From positions 12,852,001-12,916,000 of the forward strand of contig NC_135127.1 in assembly GCF_050908995.1 (NCBI RefSeq): 64,000 bases of DNA, in the 5' to 3' direction. Source of the stretch: Andrena cerasifolii (lineage: Eukaryota > Arthropoda > Insecta > Hymenoptera > Andrenidae). The notes beneath the pieces were generated by a model, which searched no databases, was not told the DNA's origin, and was given only the letters and a program-made list of their open reading frames with translations. A program made the translations under genes and the position numbers. This document shows, in pieces, positions 23,968 through 36,000 of the stretch; position 1 is the first letter of the stretch; each line of letters opens with the position of its first letter.

Positions 23968-25905
23968 ATGGAGGCGTGTAATGCGGTTGAACGTGAAGTT
24001 GACAAGGTTTTGTTGAAATTCGGTGCGATAAACGAGCATGCGGAGACGGTACTGCGCGATCTGATAAATCATATCGAGTCTCTGAAAAAGGAATTCGAAG
24101 AAGGTAAAATACATGTAGCTGGGCCACTATAACGTCACTTCTCTTTGACATTTCCCTGGGAGAACAATGAAATCTAAGATTTTGGCAACGGTAGCAGCCA
24201 CTACGAACGCGAAGGAACTTTCATACCGCAAAGCCAGTATATGAAATGGTCAAACTTCCAGCTGAAGAGCGTTTAAATTTTTGGTTTCTACCATGGATCA
24301 TTCTTGTGCAATCCTAACCTCTTTCGTGGTGTTCAATAGAAATCTCTCTTTGTATTCTGTGTCTGCTCGCGATGTTTTAATTTCCATACAGATTGGAAAT
24401 ATCTTTCAGCCTGCGTTTCATCAGTTTCGTACAATTGCGATACTTTTTCTTTTCATCAGCGCCGCCTGATCATGAGCTGACCCCGGGTCAAGTACAAGTG
24501 CTGAAAGAAACAATGGCAAAGGTTCGGGAGACTGCGCAACGTTTAGCTACCGATCACAGAGAGTTACACAGCACGGTGTCAAAGGTTGGAAAGGCCATCG
24601 ATAGGAATTTCATTGCCGATTTTGCAAGCACTAGTAGAGAAGATGTTTTCTCAGGTCCAGAGAAATCGCATCTATTAAATCAAGTTATTTGCCAACATTT
24701 CTATCGTCATGGTATGCTGGATATTGCAGCCGAATTAGCAGCGGTAAGTTTGCGGCAACTTACTGAATACACCACTATATTGAGAATTGCATTTCTATAT
24801 ACAAGAAGTATGACCAATTTACAATGCCAGGAAGCTGGGATTAAAACAGACGAAGGAACAAAAGAACCGTTCACAGAACTGAATTATATATTAGATTGCC
24901 TGAAACAGAGGAATCTAGAACCTGCGCTTGAGTGGGCTAAGAAGCATAGGGAGGCACTTTTGGGACAAGTATGCACAGCTTTCTAACTGTTCTTGAAACA
25001 GAACTAATGCATCGCAGCCTTATCTGATACCAAATCTTCCTTGTAGAACTCCTCTCTCGAATTTAAACTGCATAGGTTACATTTCATAAGACTAGTTCAA
25101 CAAGGTCCCAGCAAACAGAGAGAAGCAATTATGTACGCCCGGCAGAATCTTACGCAATACGTCGGACGTTACGGGAAAGAAGTGCAAGCTTTGATGGGCA
25201 CATTACTCTACTTGCCGAATGGAATACAATCTTCCCCCTATAGTCATTTGTTAGATCCCACTCTGTGGCTCGACATTCACGACGTATTCACGAGGGAGGC
25301 GTGCACGTTACTAGGCTTAAGCGTGGACAGCCCCCTTTCAGTGTGGTACGTCTGTTGCTTTTAAATAAATCGAACGATGGGCGAGTCGATAGAGAAAGTT
25401 TGCGGTATTCTGTTGTAGCATCAACGCGGGATGCACCGCGTTGCCCACGCTTTTAAATATCAAGCAAGTTATGCAACAGAGACAAGTGACCGGCGTTTGG
25501 AACGGAAAAGATGAGCTCCCGGTGAGCAATCGATAATTTGTAACATCATCATGATCGTTACTCAAAACGACTTTCTTCCGTGCAGATCGAGATAGACCTG
25601 GGCAAGCAAAGCCGTTATCATTCTGTTTTCGCGTGCCCGATCCTGAGACAACAGAGCACAGAGAATAATCCACCGATGAAGCTGGTTTGTGGACACGTCA
25701 TTTCGAGAGACGCCCTAAACAAACTCACCAACGCAAACAAGTATGTCATTTAGGAAAATCGCAGATTTTAAATATGAGATTGAGATCGCTCAAAAAAAAA
25801 AGAAGAAAATAAGCAAAAAAAAGACACCAATTCTTTTTCAGATTGAAATGCCCGTACTGCCCGGTGGAGCAAAATCCAGAAGACGCTAGACTTATATATT
25901 TCTAG
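23968..25905 (+). CDS. Rmnd5: RMND5-type E3 ubiquitin ligase, CTLH/GID complex RING subunit
   Basis: Exons are 23968-24103, 24460-24743, 24831-24968, 25047-25345, 25419-25521, 25586-25740 and 25842-25905, giving 392 residues against about 391 in vertebrate RMND5A. In order there is an N-terminal coiled helix, a LisH-like motif at about 115-140 (LNQVICQHFYRHGMLDIA) and a CTLH region at about 153-211. A CRA region follows to about 300, and a C-terminal RING-like domain ends in CPYCPVEQNPEDARLIYF. In the RING-like domain C337, C355, H357, C375 and C378 are visible. One expected metal ligand is replaced (CPIL, not CxxC), which is the known degenerate form of this family. The protein pairs with MAEA in the CTLH/GID ubiquitin ligase. 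The start codon has a good AACAATAATGG context. Confidence 0.95.
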
Positions 25906-28900
25906 ACTACTGTGATACAGAGACACGAGGGACGAGCCGTTTTTAGATTTCTGCAAGAGGTCACGCTTGAAACCAATGAACCGGATGCGTATACTTACGT
26001 CGAGGCGTCGTAATCCGTGAACTTTCATGGTAATCGTAAAACTTTCACATTGCTTAATTAGACTGATTCCCGATTGCGTTGCGTACACGTAAAGAAAAAT
26101 TTCTATTTCTTTGATCGAAAGGCTACTTACTTTTGGCGCCGATGGCGACGATAATCGTCACTTTTGTTTATAATATTTCAGTGCCTTTCGACGAGCAAGC
26201 ATATAAAAACCGTAATTATGAATAAGAATCGATTATAGTTAATTCAGTTGTGATTCAGAATGTATTATATACATATATATTTATATTCACGTAATTGCGA
26301 GCATGGTGACGTATATATAATTAAAATCACGTACCGAGTAACGCGTTTTTGTATATACTAACGTTAAAAATATTGTTGATTACCATTAAAGTTGTTCGTA
26401 ACGATAACCATTAACGGTAACAAGTAACTCACGATCTTTGTATCGACACGTATCGGTGGAGTCGCGTCTCCAGCATAACCGCTGGTTTCCCACCTGACGC
26501 GTGGCAATTATCGATACGTGTCCATCGATGGAATATTTTTCTACCCTGAATATTTAGAAAATAAATAATAAAAACAAATATGTACATATATATCATATCA
26601 GTGTATTGTAATATAATACATTAATGTGTGGGGGAGGGGGGGGGGGGGCGAGTCACCCGATGATCACAATACACGAGAGGAATCCTTCGCGACTTGGCGT
26701 CGAAGTTCGCGGGAAACACGTACGTTTATTCGGTACACGATATTAAACGATATACACATTAAACATATCATGCCTCTAAATTACAAGCTAACGTTCAGTA
26801 ACCATTGAATTCGTTGAAACGAAGCTGATCGTAGCGGATAGTATACTCTCTATATAAGAATCTAAATCGTATTTTGGGAGCACCGTTCAGCCATCGACGT
26901 ATGAATATCGATGTCGGAAAAAATTCCGCGATTTTCAGAGCCGATTACGCGTTCAAATCTCCCTCCAAATAATCCTTTCACCGTGAACATACATCTCTCT
27001 CTTTTTTTACACACACCGATGCAGTTCTACCAACCACACGAGCACGCACGCACACGTCGAGGATAAGGAATGCCCTTATCCTTTCCCCAAGTCTCGTTGT
27101 TTTTCAACAACTACACAAGCATTAAATCGGACCCATACACCAGCTGGTTAAATATATACGTTACAACCGTAGGACGCGAGAAACTGTTATATTCGTAACG
27201 GATGAGTTGGTAAGGGTGCGACGTGTGTTTGGTTCCATTTGGCGCAGATAAATTCAAGTAGCATCCCGTCGGCCTCGAGTTTCGAATAGATTCGGACTGA
27301 GACGCGCGGTATTTACCAACGAAAACGTTATTAACAACGAGAAAACGATCAGTTTGTCTCCATCATCATTGCTTATTGTCTGTTCACAATAGCAGCCATC
27401 AACGCATTATTCGCAAAGACTTCGTTTTCATTTGGTTTATTTTTTTATAACGCGACATGAGGACACATCGAGAAGCGGCAGCGTCGGGTCGAGAGTACAT
27501 CGAGTGGATCACGATCGGGGCTCGATACATCGATAATGGATAAATTCTCTCGCGAGGAAACAGGTAATACATTAACAGCACATAGATGCATAAGCGAACA
27601 TCGTCGATTACGATTGGTTACGATCTATTCCGTGGGTTAGTCCCAAAGTTATTCTTCGATCGTGCTCGTTCGTAGGCACGCAAAATTTCGCGATAGAAGT
27701 AACAACGGGAATAGTTTTCGTCTCTGCGCTGAATGTTCATCGACGATGGTGAATCGTCCTTCGGCTTTCGATTATTTCCCTCAACAATATCAATTCGATT
27801 GCACCGGCAGTTCCAGTAACAACGAATCGTTCGCAGCCTGCACGTTGCGCGATGTCGGTAAGTACCATTTATATTATACGTATACGTAGGAATTGTCATG
27901 GTGCCATATCTACGCGAGTTCATGCGATACGACGCGATCGTCGATTGCGGAACGAAGCGGAATAAATCAGAAATAGGGAATCGTGATCTTCAGCGGAGAA
28001 AGTGGGCGAAATATAGAGCGACAATCACGTTGAGTTGAAAATTTCAGTGGACACATGTCCCGAAATACTTGGTTCGTTCCTTAAATACATATATCTACGT
28101 CCCCTATATGTACAGAAGTTCGAACGATTCTTAACGCGGGTAGATGATACTTTATAACGAATTAGCGGAACGCTACGACGACGCAACAACGTCGACTCGT
28201 CTTCGCTGCGATTCTTTACCCCCTATGGTATGGCGATATTGGTTTCTCGAATCTGAAAATCGCTCGGTATTCTCGATTATGTTCGCGCGATGCTCCGGGC
28301 CTCTCTCTCCTTAAAATATATACTCAGATGCGAGGAGCGTTCGTAAAGAATCCGCAAATCGAATTGACTCGCGTTTTCTATCGGGAGTAGGCGCGCCACG
28401 TGACACAACGTAACGCAGCCTATGGATTTTAAAGAATTCGCAGTGGGAAGCTATGCATCATCGTGTACTCTTTTTTACAATTTACTGTCGTCTCTCTCTC
28501 TCTCTCTCTCTCTCAAGTCTCAAACTTTCGTTCCGATGGATCTCCGTCTTATAATAACGAACGCGTTAATAACACTACAGATTTAAATTTATTATGGCAC
28601 TACTATAGATACAGTTTAACTTCGTTATGCGCTTCTATAGCACACGGCACAACTAGGCGCGCATGTGTGGGACTAGGGGCACGTTATAATGTTGAACTTG
28701 AATATATAGGCATACGTGTAAGTACTCGTCTGGTAATATCATGGAAATTGAGTCGCGATCCTGCGATAAATCCATTACGTATGGCCTATCAAGGATTGAT
28801 CATAACGCTATCTATTCTCTTATACATATATATTCACGTGCATTATGCAGTAGCTTAGGACTCGAGCGTGTAGACAACGCGACTTTTGTTCCTCGATCAA

Positions 28901-30098
28901 ACAACAATTATACTACGATATCAAGAAATCTTTCTGGTTATACGTTTCTGCGATATATGCATATAAATAGACACGTACGATCTCAGCTACCATGAACTAT
29001 CGAACAAGAGTACGCGTAACATGTCAGCGTGCACTGTTCCAACAAATATTTAAGCTCGCCTGAAATCCAACAGGAATGAAAAGGAAGAAGACCTTCGCCA
29101 CTCTCGGAATAGAGTTTCCCACGTCGAATCCACACAAAGTTTATCGTGTAATTTGCAAATTCGACGAACGCCCCGTCGCCCTTCGTGGCATATAACCGTC
29201 TATCATTCCCGAGGGAATAAGCGATCAGGGGAAACAGAAACAGGCGATTGCGATTGCGAAAAGATCGCGAATCTTCAGCTTTCGGATCGTTTCGTTCATG
29301 TTCTTTTTACAAAGTTTAAGTAACTTATTGGTACCTGATTCTTATAATTTGTAGATTCGTGTTGCACGCACTCGGAGAACTCTTCATCGCACCTAATCGC
29401 TTTCTTCGCGGTTTCCCTGCAGCCATTCAGGGAATCCAAATTAGGCGGCTCTCCGGGTAACGATTATAATTTTCAATGTACACATATATACACGGTCACA
29501 AACAGCTGACGATCTCGCGAGTTTTCACCGACCGCGAGAGACTAATGATTTATAGATATGAATCGAATACTGTGTAAGCCACGCGTAACCGTACTCGCAT
29601 CTTCCTTCATCAGCCCGAACGTACTCAAAATCAGTAACATCTTACCTACGCGACTTTCGTGAACGCACACACTTATTCTTACGATCCAACTCTGCGCGTA
29701 TATACTTTGCATCAGGGACAAGGGAGTAATTAAACAACTATTCTCCGTCGCTGGTGCGAGCCTCTGTTTTATCCTCGCACAGCGTCTGATTTCTTCATCT
29801 CTCTGTGTCGAAGCGTGACTAGATTTCGCACGGTGCTACCAATAAAATTCTTTCACCACCGTTCGAGTGGCATCGAGAGGAAAGCACTTGGATGGGAAGC
29901 GAAGCGTAATCGCGCTTCTCATCAAAATTCGCTAACTCTCCTGTCGTTTAATCGTCTCGCTGCTTTCCTCGACATGGGGAAGTGTACAGGGAATAACTAG
30001 CGCGAGAGGTATTCGCGAATTATACTTAGCTCGTTGTTCCTCCGTTCAAGAATGCCGGGAAAGAAACGCTAATCGCTGGCAAGCATTCTTCTGCGCGC
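25906..30098. other. Rmnd5 3' flank and Vmat 3' flank; no coding gene seen
   Basis: About 4.2 kb lies between two convergent genes. AATAAA at 26560-26565 and ATTAAA near 26389 could end Rmnd5 transcripts. The right part may be a long Vmat 3' UTR on the - strand. Simple tracts include a G-run at about 26631-26648 and a (TC)n run at 28491-28515. I inspected the frames of 60-130 codons: they lack recognisable motifs and contain AT-biased or simple-repeat residues. Confidence 0.6.
28491..28515. repeat. (TC)n microsatellite
   Basis: An uninterrupted TC run in the intergenic DNA between Rmnd5 and Vmat. Confidence 0.9.
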
Positions 30099-33000
30099 CT
30101 ATTGCTCCTCGTCCTCGTTCTGGTACGTTACGTAGCGCACAGACGACTTTTCGCCAATTATCAACGACTGAAACGCAACCAGTGATAATTTCTTGCACCT
30201 CCTAACGGGCGTCGCACATTTTGGTCCTCTAATTAGATCAATTACCTTCTTCTCCTCCTTTGTCGGCGGTGCCCTCAAAAAGTACATCAGTGGGGCGTAA
30301 AGGAAGTTCAAAATAGCAATTCCGAATAACATCCACTCGAAACCGATAGTGTTGACCAGCGTGCCGCTCAATGCAGGGCCTGGAAAATGAGAAATCGGTA
30401 TATTAATCCTTAGTAAAGCCGTGTTCTTCTCTATCTGAATACAGTAGTTCCCTAGATTCAAACCGAATAGTCGTCAACAGCATCGGTGGTTCAGTGGTAG
30501 AATGCTCGCCTGCCACGCGGGCGGCCCGGGTTCGATTCCCGGCCGATGCAAAGTTTATTTTATTTTTTTGCCTTTTCTATTCATTTTTTTCTTACAAATG
30601 TTTACCTTCCACCTGTCCATAATACTTTCAAGCTTGAGTGTTTCGAGTACGTACCAATAGCGAAACCTAAACAGAACGCGACGTCCCCGATAGCGTAAAC
30701 GCTTCCATAGACAGCACTGTGTCTGATGTCCACTAAATATCCCAATTCAGGCATCATAGAACTGTCCACCATGCCAATGGCGAATCCCAGACCAGCATTG
30801 GGTACGATCAAATGGTCGATACTGGTAGCCAGTGGTATCTATGCAGAGAAATAAGTCGTGTCTCTTGAAAGAAGAACGGTGCTGTGCGTTTAACGTCCCT
30901 GATACTTACGCACATCAAGCAAACGCCAATGACGACGAGTCCTATCAAGGAAGCCAACCACCTACGGTGTAATAAAATCGTTTAAAAACAATTCATGTAC
31001 CCAAAATATGAAAAGCAAAAGAGAAATTCGCCCGAACAGGGACTCGAACCCTGGACCCTCAGATTAAAAGTCTGATGCTCTACCGACTGAGCTATTCAGG
31101 CGATACAGTTTTGCGTACTTGATTGTCGAGTGCAACCGTCGATAGAGTTTATGAATAATAAAGTAATAAAATGTATATCCCTACTAATATGTGAAAGTGG
31201 AACGTTGTCTGTTTGTTTGTCCTTTTTCAATGAAACTTTCAATATACATTACACACGTCCTAGATCAGATTATAGGCTCTAATAAGCGTCGAATATCATA
31301 AAGGATTCCCGGGTGAAACCGGATAACGGGTCAGCTAGTCTGGGATAAAGACACTATATAAAGAGATATAGAGGCGTTAATTAACCTGCCCATCCTGTGT
31401 CCGAGGGGTCCGAATAGGTTAGTACCGATCAAGTAACTGATGCTCGCTGGTAAGAACGCTGCACCCTGTTTCCATCTGCTAGCACCCATGGTGTCCATCA
31501 TCCAGATGGGAAGGCTGGGTTCGAGCATAGCGATACCCATGTTGGCGAACGTTATAGCGCCTAAAATGCAAGTGCTTGTCATTGTTCGATGGAACGATCG
31601 TTTTGCAGAGACGGTGAACTCGTATCGGTAGCAATAGAATTATTAGAGGTGACGTACCGGCGGCCAGAATGATGTAGGGATCAGTAATCAAAGTCTTCAA
31701 GGACGGTGGGTCCGCTTCGGTGTAAACGACGGATGGTTGAAGCACCAGAAGTTGAAGAACTGGAAATAATTCGGTGACATTAGTTTTGCATTCATAGAGA
31801 GTAGTTTGAATCTCGTGGGAATGGATACCGACTTCCGTCGCCGAGAGCCAGAGCGGATAGTATCAAGAAAGGAGCCGATTTTCCAACGAACTCGTACATC
31901 ACACCGCCAAAAGGTGGACCAATGAGAACACCGAGGGCTAGACCTCCGAGAGCTATACCCATTGCATTACCACGTTCTTTGTCGTCCTGGTACCTCTCGG
32001 CCAACATACCCATACCTATGGATAATTCGATGATTAGGAAAAGTAAGCCGTTTTTAAGAATTTTTGTCAGGAATAATTTACAGTTTTCATATAAATTTTT
32101 TATTACCTACTTTTAGTAAAAATGTCTTAAGAGACTATAAAAGAAATAAATAAATAGAAAACATGCATAAATTTTAATATATTAATTAATCTTCTAGACC
32201 CCCGCGCGCGCTGGGTCGAGTGCGCAACTATGGAACAGCAGGTCCGAAATCAAATTTCATTTTTTTTTGTAATAAACTATATGAGTGTAGTTTCCGTTGT
32301 ACACAAATAATAACTCCATCTAATCTCTAAAAGGAAACAAATATAAAAATTTTAATCTACATAATTTAAGCACGGTATTTTATTGTTTAATAAATTACCG
32401 ACCTAGTACTAAATACAAATCGCGTCGGAAGGATGTGTCATAGCCAAGCACCCAAATGTGCTGCTTTTCGTCGCTAGAACGAAAAAACATGCTACTTTTT
32501 GTGGCAAACCGCTCAAACATAGGTACTAGTTTTCGCAGCGAAAACCGAAACGTGTTAGTTTTCGTAACGCACGTCGATAAAGGGTTGTAAGTTGTAGAAG
32601 CTCGCTCTATGATAGTTCTGGGGTAAGTGCCGTGTGGTTCATCACAGTCCCCTTACCAAAAGGCATAGCCTTCCCCACTCCGTGGCCAGATCCTCCAGGA
32701 ACAGAGTCCCTGTTCTTTAACAATACTAATCTGATGTTTTTCTGATATGCGCGTCCGTCATATTGGGTCCGCCTTTTTGTTTTTTTTTTATTGTAATTTT
32801 AACCTCAAATACGGAATCAGCGACCTCGAAAACCTTAATATACCCATTTTTGTACAAATCAAAGGTCACCTTCATGTTTTGGGTAGGTTTTCTCGATTTT
32901 CGACCACTGTGCGTCGGGCCGCTTGCTATTCCCATATTCTCTATCTCACTCTAAACAATCAATCCTTCGACACCCGATATCTGGGAGACCCAACGTGGTC

Positions 33001-36000
33001 AACAGCCATCGCCCGTCGCCAGGACTGTTTATTTAGTCTCGTGCCATAAAATCCTTGAAGGCAGGACAGCGTGGAGCCATCCACCCTCGACCTCGCCCTT
33101 AAATTTGGTGACGCTAACTTGATTGAGTTGATTAACTGAATTATTTGTGGTTCTTGTATCATTTCTTGGTAATAATTTGTGCATTTACGGAAATCGCGTT
33201 AGTATTAAGCGGCGCAGCTAGGCTGATTTCAAGTTGTTTTGATTTGTGGTTATAGGTGATTTATTCGATAAATTTTATTGTGGCTGATGTTGATTGAATT
33301 GATTGGATTTGTGATTATATGTAGGCTGATTTCAAGTCGATTGGATTCGTGGTTATGTGTTAAAATTATTGGTGACTGGATAATTTTTTCACTCCTTGGG
33401 TTTTTTCTTCATAATTTTGTATTGTTTCATGTCTATTGGATTGGAGGAAGTGGGGCAGTTAAAATTGAGTTTCAAGATTTAAACCGAACAAACGAGGGAT
33501 TGAAGCTGAATAAAATCGTTTAAGTAGGCCTACCATTCGGGCGAAGAAGAGTCGAGCATATTTCGACGCGCTGCCTTATCGCACGGTGCGCACCGGCGGA
33601 TCGTTTGATCCCCGCGGTTGGCATTCGCTGCGACGCGTTTCTCTTGCTACAAAATTAATTCAATATGACAACTCGGATCTACTTAGCCCATATGCAAAGG
33701 GCTGCTTAAGTCGAACCAAAGTTGGGCAAAATGTAATCTAATTACAAATTACGATTAAAATGTAATTGTGTAATTGATTGCACATTATTTTTTGTAATCG
33801 TTCATTCAGGTAGCTGACAAAACACATTGTGGTCAAGTACCTAAATTAACGATTACAGAAAATAATTTGCAATCAATTACACAATTACATTTTAATTGTA
33901 ATTTGTAATTAGATTACATTTTGCCCAACTCTGAGTCTAACCAGATGTGGCCAGCACGACCATACGGCCCGACCAGCGCGACGTCATTAATTAGCAGTTT
34001 TCGCTAAAGACAACCGGGGACTTTCCGTGGCGAAGAAAAGTGAGTCTCTTTCACCCGAATTGAGAAAGACCTTCCTGACTAACATATCTTGTACTCGCAT
34101 AACAAAAAAATAATCTTCGGTAGTTCTTAGACTAGCAAAAACTTGGATTTGTCTATTATACCACCCACATGGTCGTCATCACGCTTAATGGTAGAAAACT
34201 CCTCACCAATCGCATCGGTGGTTCAGTGGTAGAATGCTCGCCTGCCACGCGGGCGGCCCGGGTTCGATTCCCGGCCGATGCAAAGTTCATTTTATTTTTT
34301 TGCCTTTTCTATTAAATTTTTCTACTTTTTCCTCTTAAAGTCATACTACCTAGGAAGATTTATGAAATTTACCTGACACACTCGAGCACGATGACCCGAT
34401 CCCCTGCAGCGCCCTCGCCACGAAAAGGACGCTGTAGCTCCGTCCAAACGCGAATATCAGTGTGGACAGGAACATGATAATGAACCCGGTGAACATGGGT
34501 ATGCTGTAGCCAATTCTACAAGCAAACGCGACAAGTGTTTGCATGTACATCTCTACTAAAAATAACACCATTCCGCACTGTGCCAAATTATCCACTTACT
34601 TGTGAGTGAGTGGGCCGACGATCGGATTGGCCAGGAGTTGAACAAAAGCCTTCGACGCGAGCATGATCCCAACGGCGACGGTCTCTTGCAGCAGCTCCCG
34701 ATGACGTTGTTCCTTTTCTTCCGCTTCCGATAGCTCCCCGCTGACGGTCGTGCTCTCTGAGACGAACACATCACACAAACGTAGTCGCGCGAGTTGCAAG
34801 AATCAACTGTCTATAACCACTGCACCCTTACCAGCCAAATCGACGGTGGGCAGGGTACTGGCGTAAAGGAACTCTAGCTGAGGATCGTTGGATCTGTTCG
34901 GGGCACAGGGACATATAGGCGTGGTGGCTACGGTGGCACTGCTGCTCGTCGTGGTGGGTTTGATGGTGGTCAGCGGGGCTGGTCTGCGATCCGAATTACT
35001 CTGCTCGAAATGTTGGCTCAAGGTCGCGTTGGGGTGCTTGATGTCGTATAGAAACTCAGGTATAATCGGCACTGCAAGGTAAACGATGCTTCGTTGGCAA
35101 ATATAAAGCTTCTAATATAAAGAAGTTCTTTGTTTGGCGCTCGAGCCGAGCCGATCCTTCGCGCGAGATGAGCCGAACTTGGAGGGCTGGGAAGGACGGA
35201 CGACTGCGTGGAATTCCTCGCAGTCACTCAACCAAGGGTATTTCCCAGTCAAACACCCCCCCCCCCCCCCCCGTAGTTGGGACCCTCCTTGCGCCATGTG
35301 CACAGCACGTGCGGGCTGCATCCGTTACCTGCTTGTTTACCCTAAGTAGGATACCTGGGCTAGAAGTTGATACCTTTGATTGAAGTCACCTTGCCACTTT
35401 CTTAACGCCCTACCCTGTCAGTATTAATTACAATTTTATTACAGATTATTCAGCGTTAAATGTATATCCCCTAGATTTAAAACAACCTCTTCTGAACTCT
35501 GATTCCAAGTTGGGGGTGTAACTCAGTGGTAGAGTGTCTGCTTCGCATGCTGAAAGTCCTGGGTTCAAATCCCAGCACCTCCAAACAATTCTTCCTTTTT
35601 TGCCTCTGTTTTTTTCCCTTTCATTCCCGCTCTCCATCTACCCAGCGACGATTCTAACCCGGGCAATATTTTATCGCAGAAAGAAAAAAGGCTCGCACGG
35701 TGGGTACCTATTCAGATTTCGCGCGTCGAGGGCGTCTCTCGATACTGATTAAACGGCAGCGTTGCTCGGCGTAAACGCTTAAGCGGAGAGAGACGGGGGA
35801 GAATAATCCAGGGTGAAAGGACAGCGGAGATCCGCGGGATCGTTTCCGGCCATCGAAAGCGCGTCTCATGATTTGTTAGCGCGCTCAAGGGAAAGCTGTT
35901 CCGTATACGCTCCATAAATGTATGGCCACTTATCTGGATTGCCGTGAACGCGCCTGGGCCGTCCCCTCGCGTATATTTCCCCGGTTTCCAGAGGGACCTG

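Larger units (their letters stand above)
32016..34372. other. Vmat intron 4 (2.36 kb, repeat-rich)
   Basis: This is the second longest Vmat intron. It holds a hAT-like MITE (33717-33933) and a tRNA-Gly gene (34212-34282). The stretch at 32600-33060 contains GTAAGTGCCGTGTGGTTC and other text resembling dispersed insect repeats. The frames inside are short and not exon-like. Confidence 0.6.

Noticed and set aside
23744..24151. 135-codon - frame over the Rmnd5 start
   Set aside because: It is antisense to the first Rmnd5 exon and upstream sequence, with no motif.
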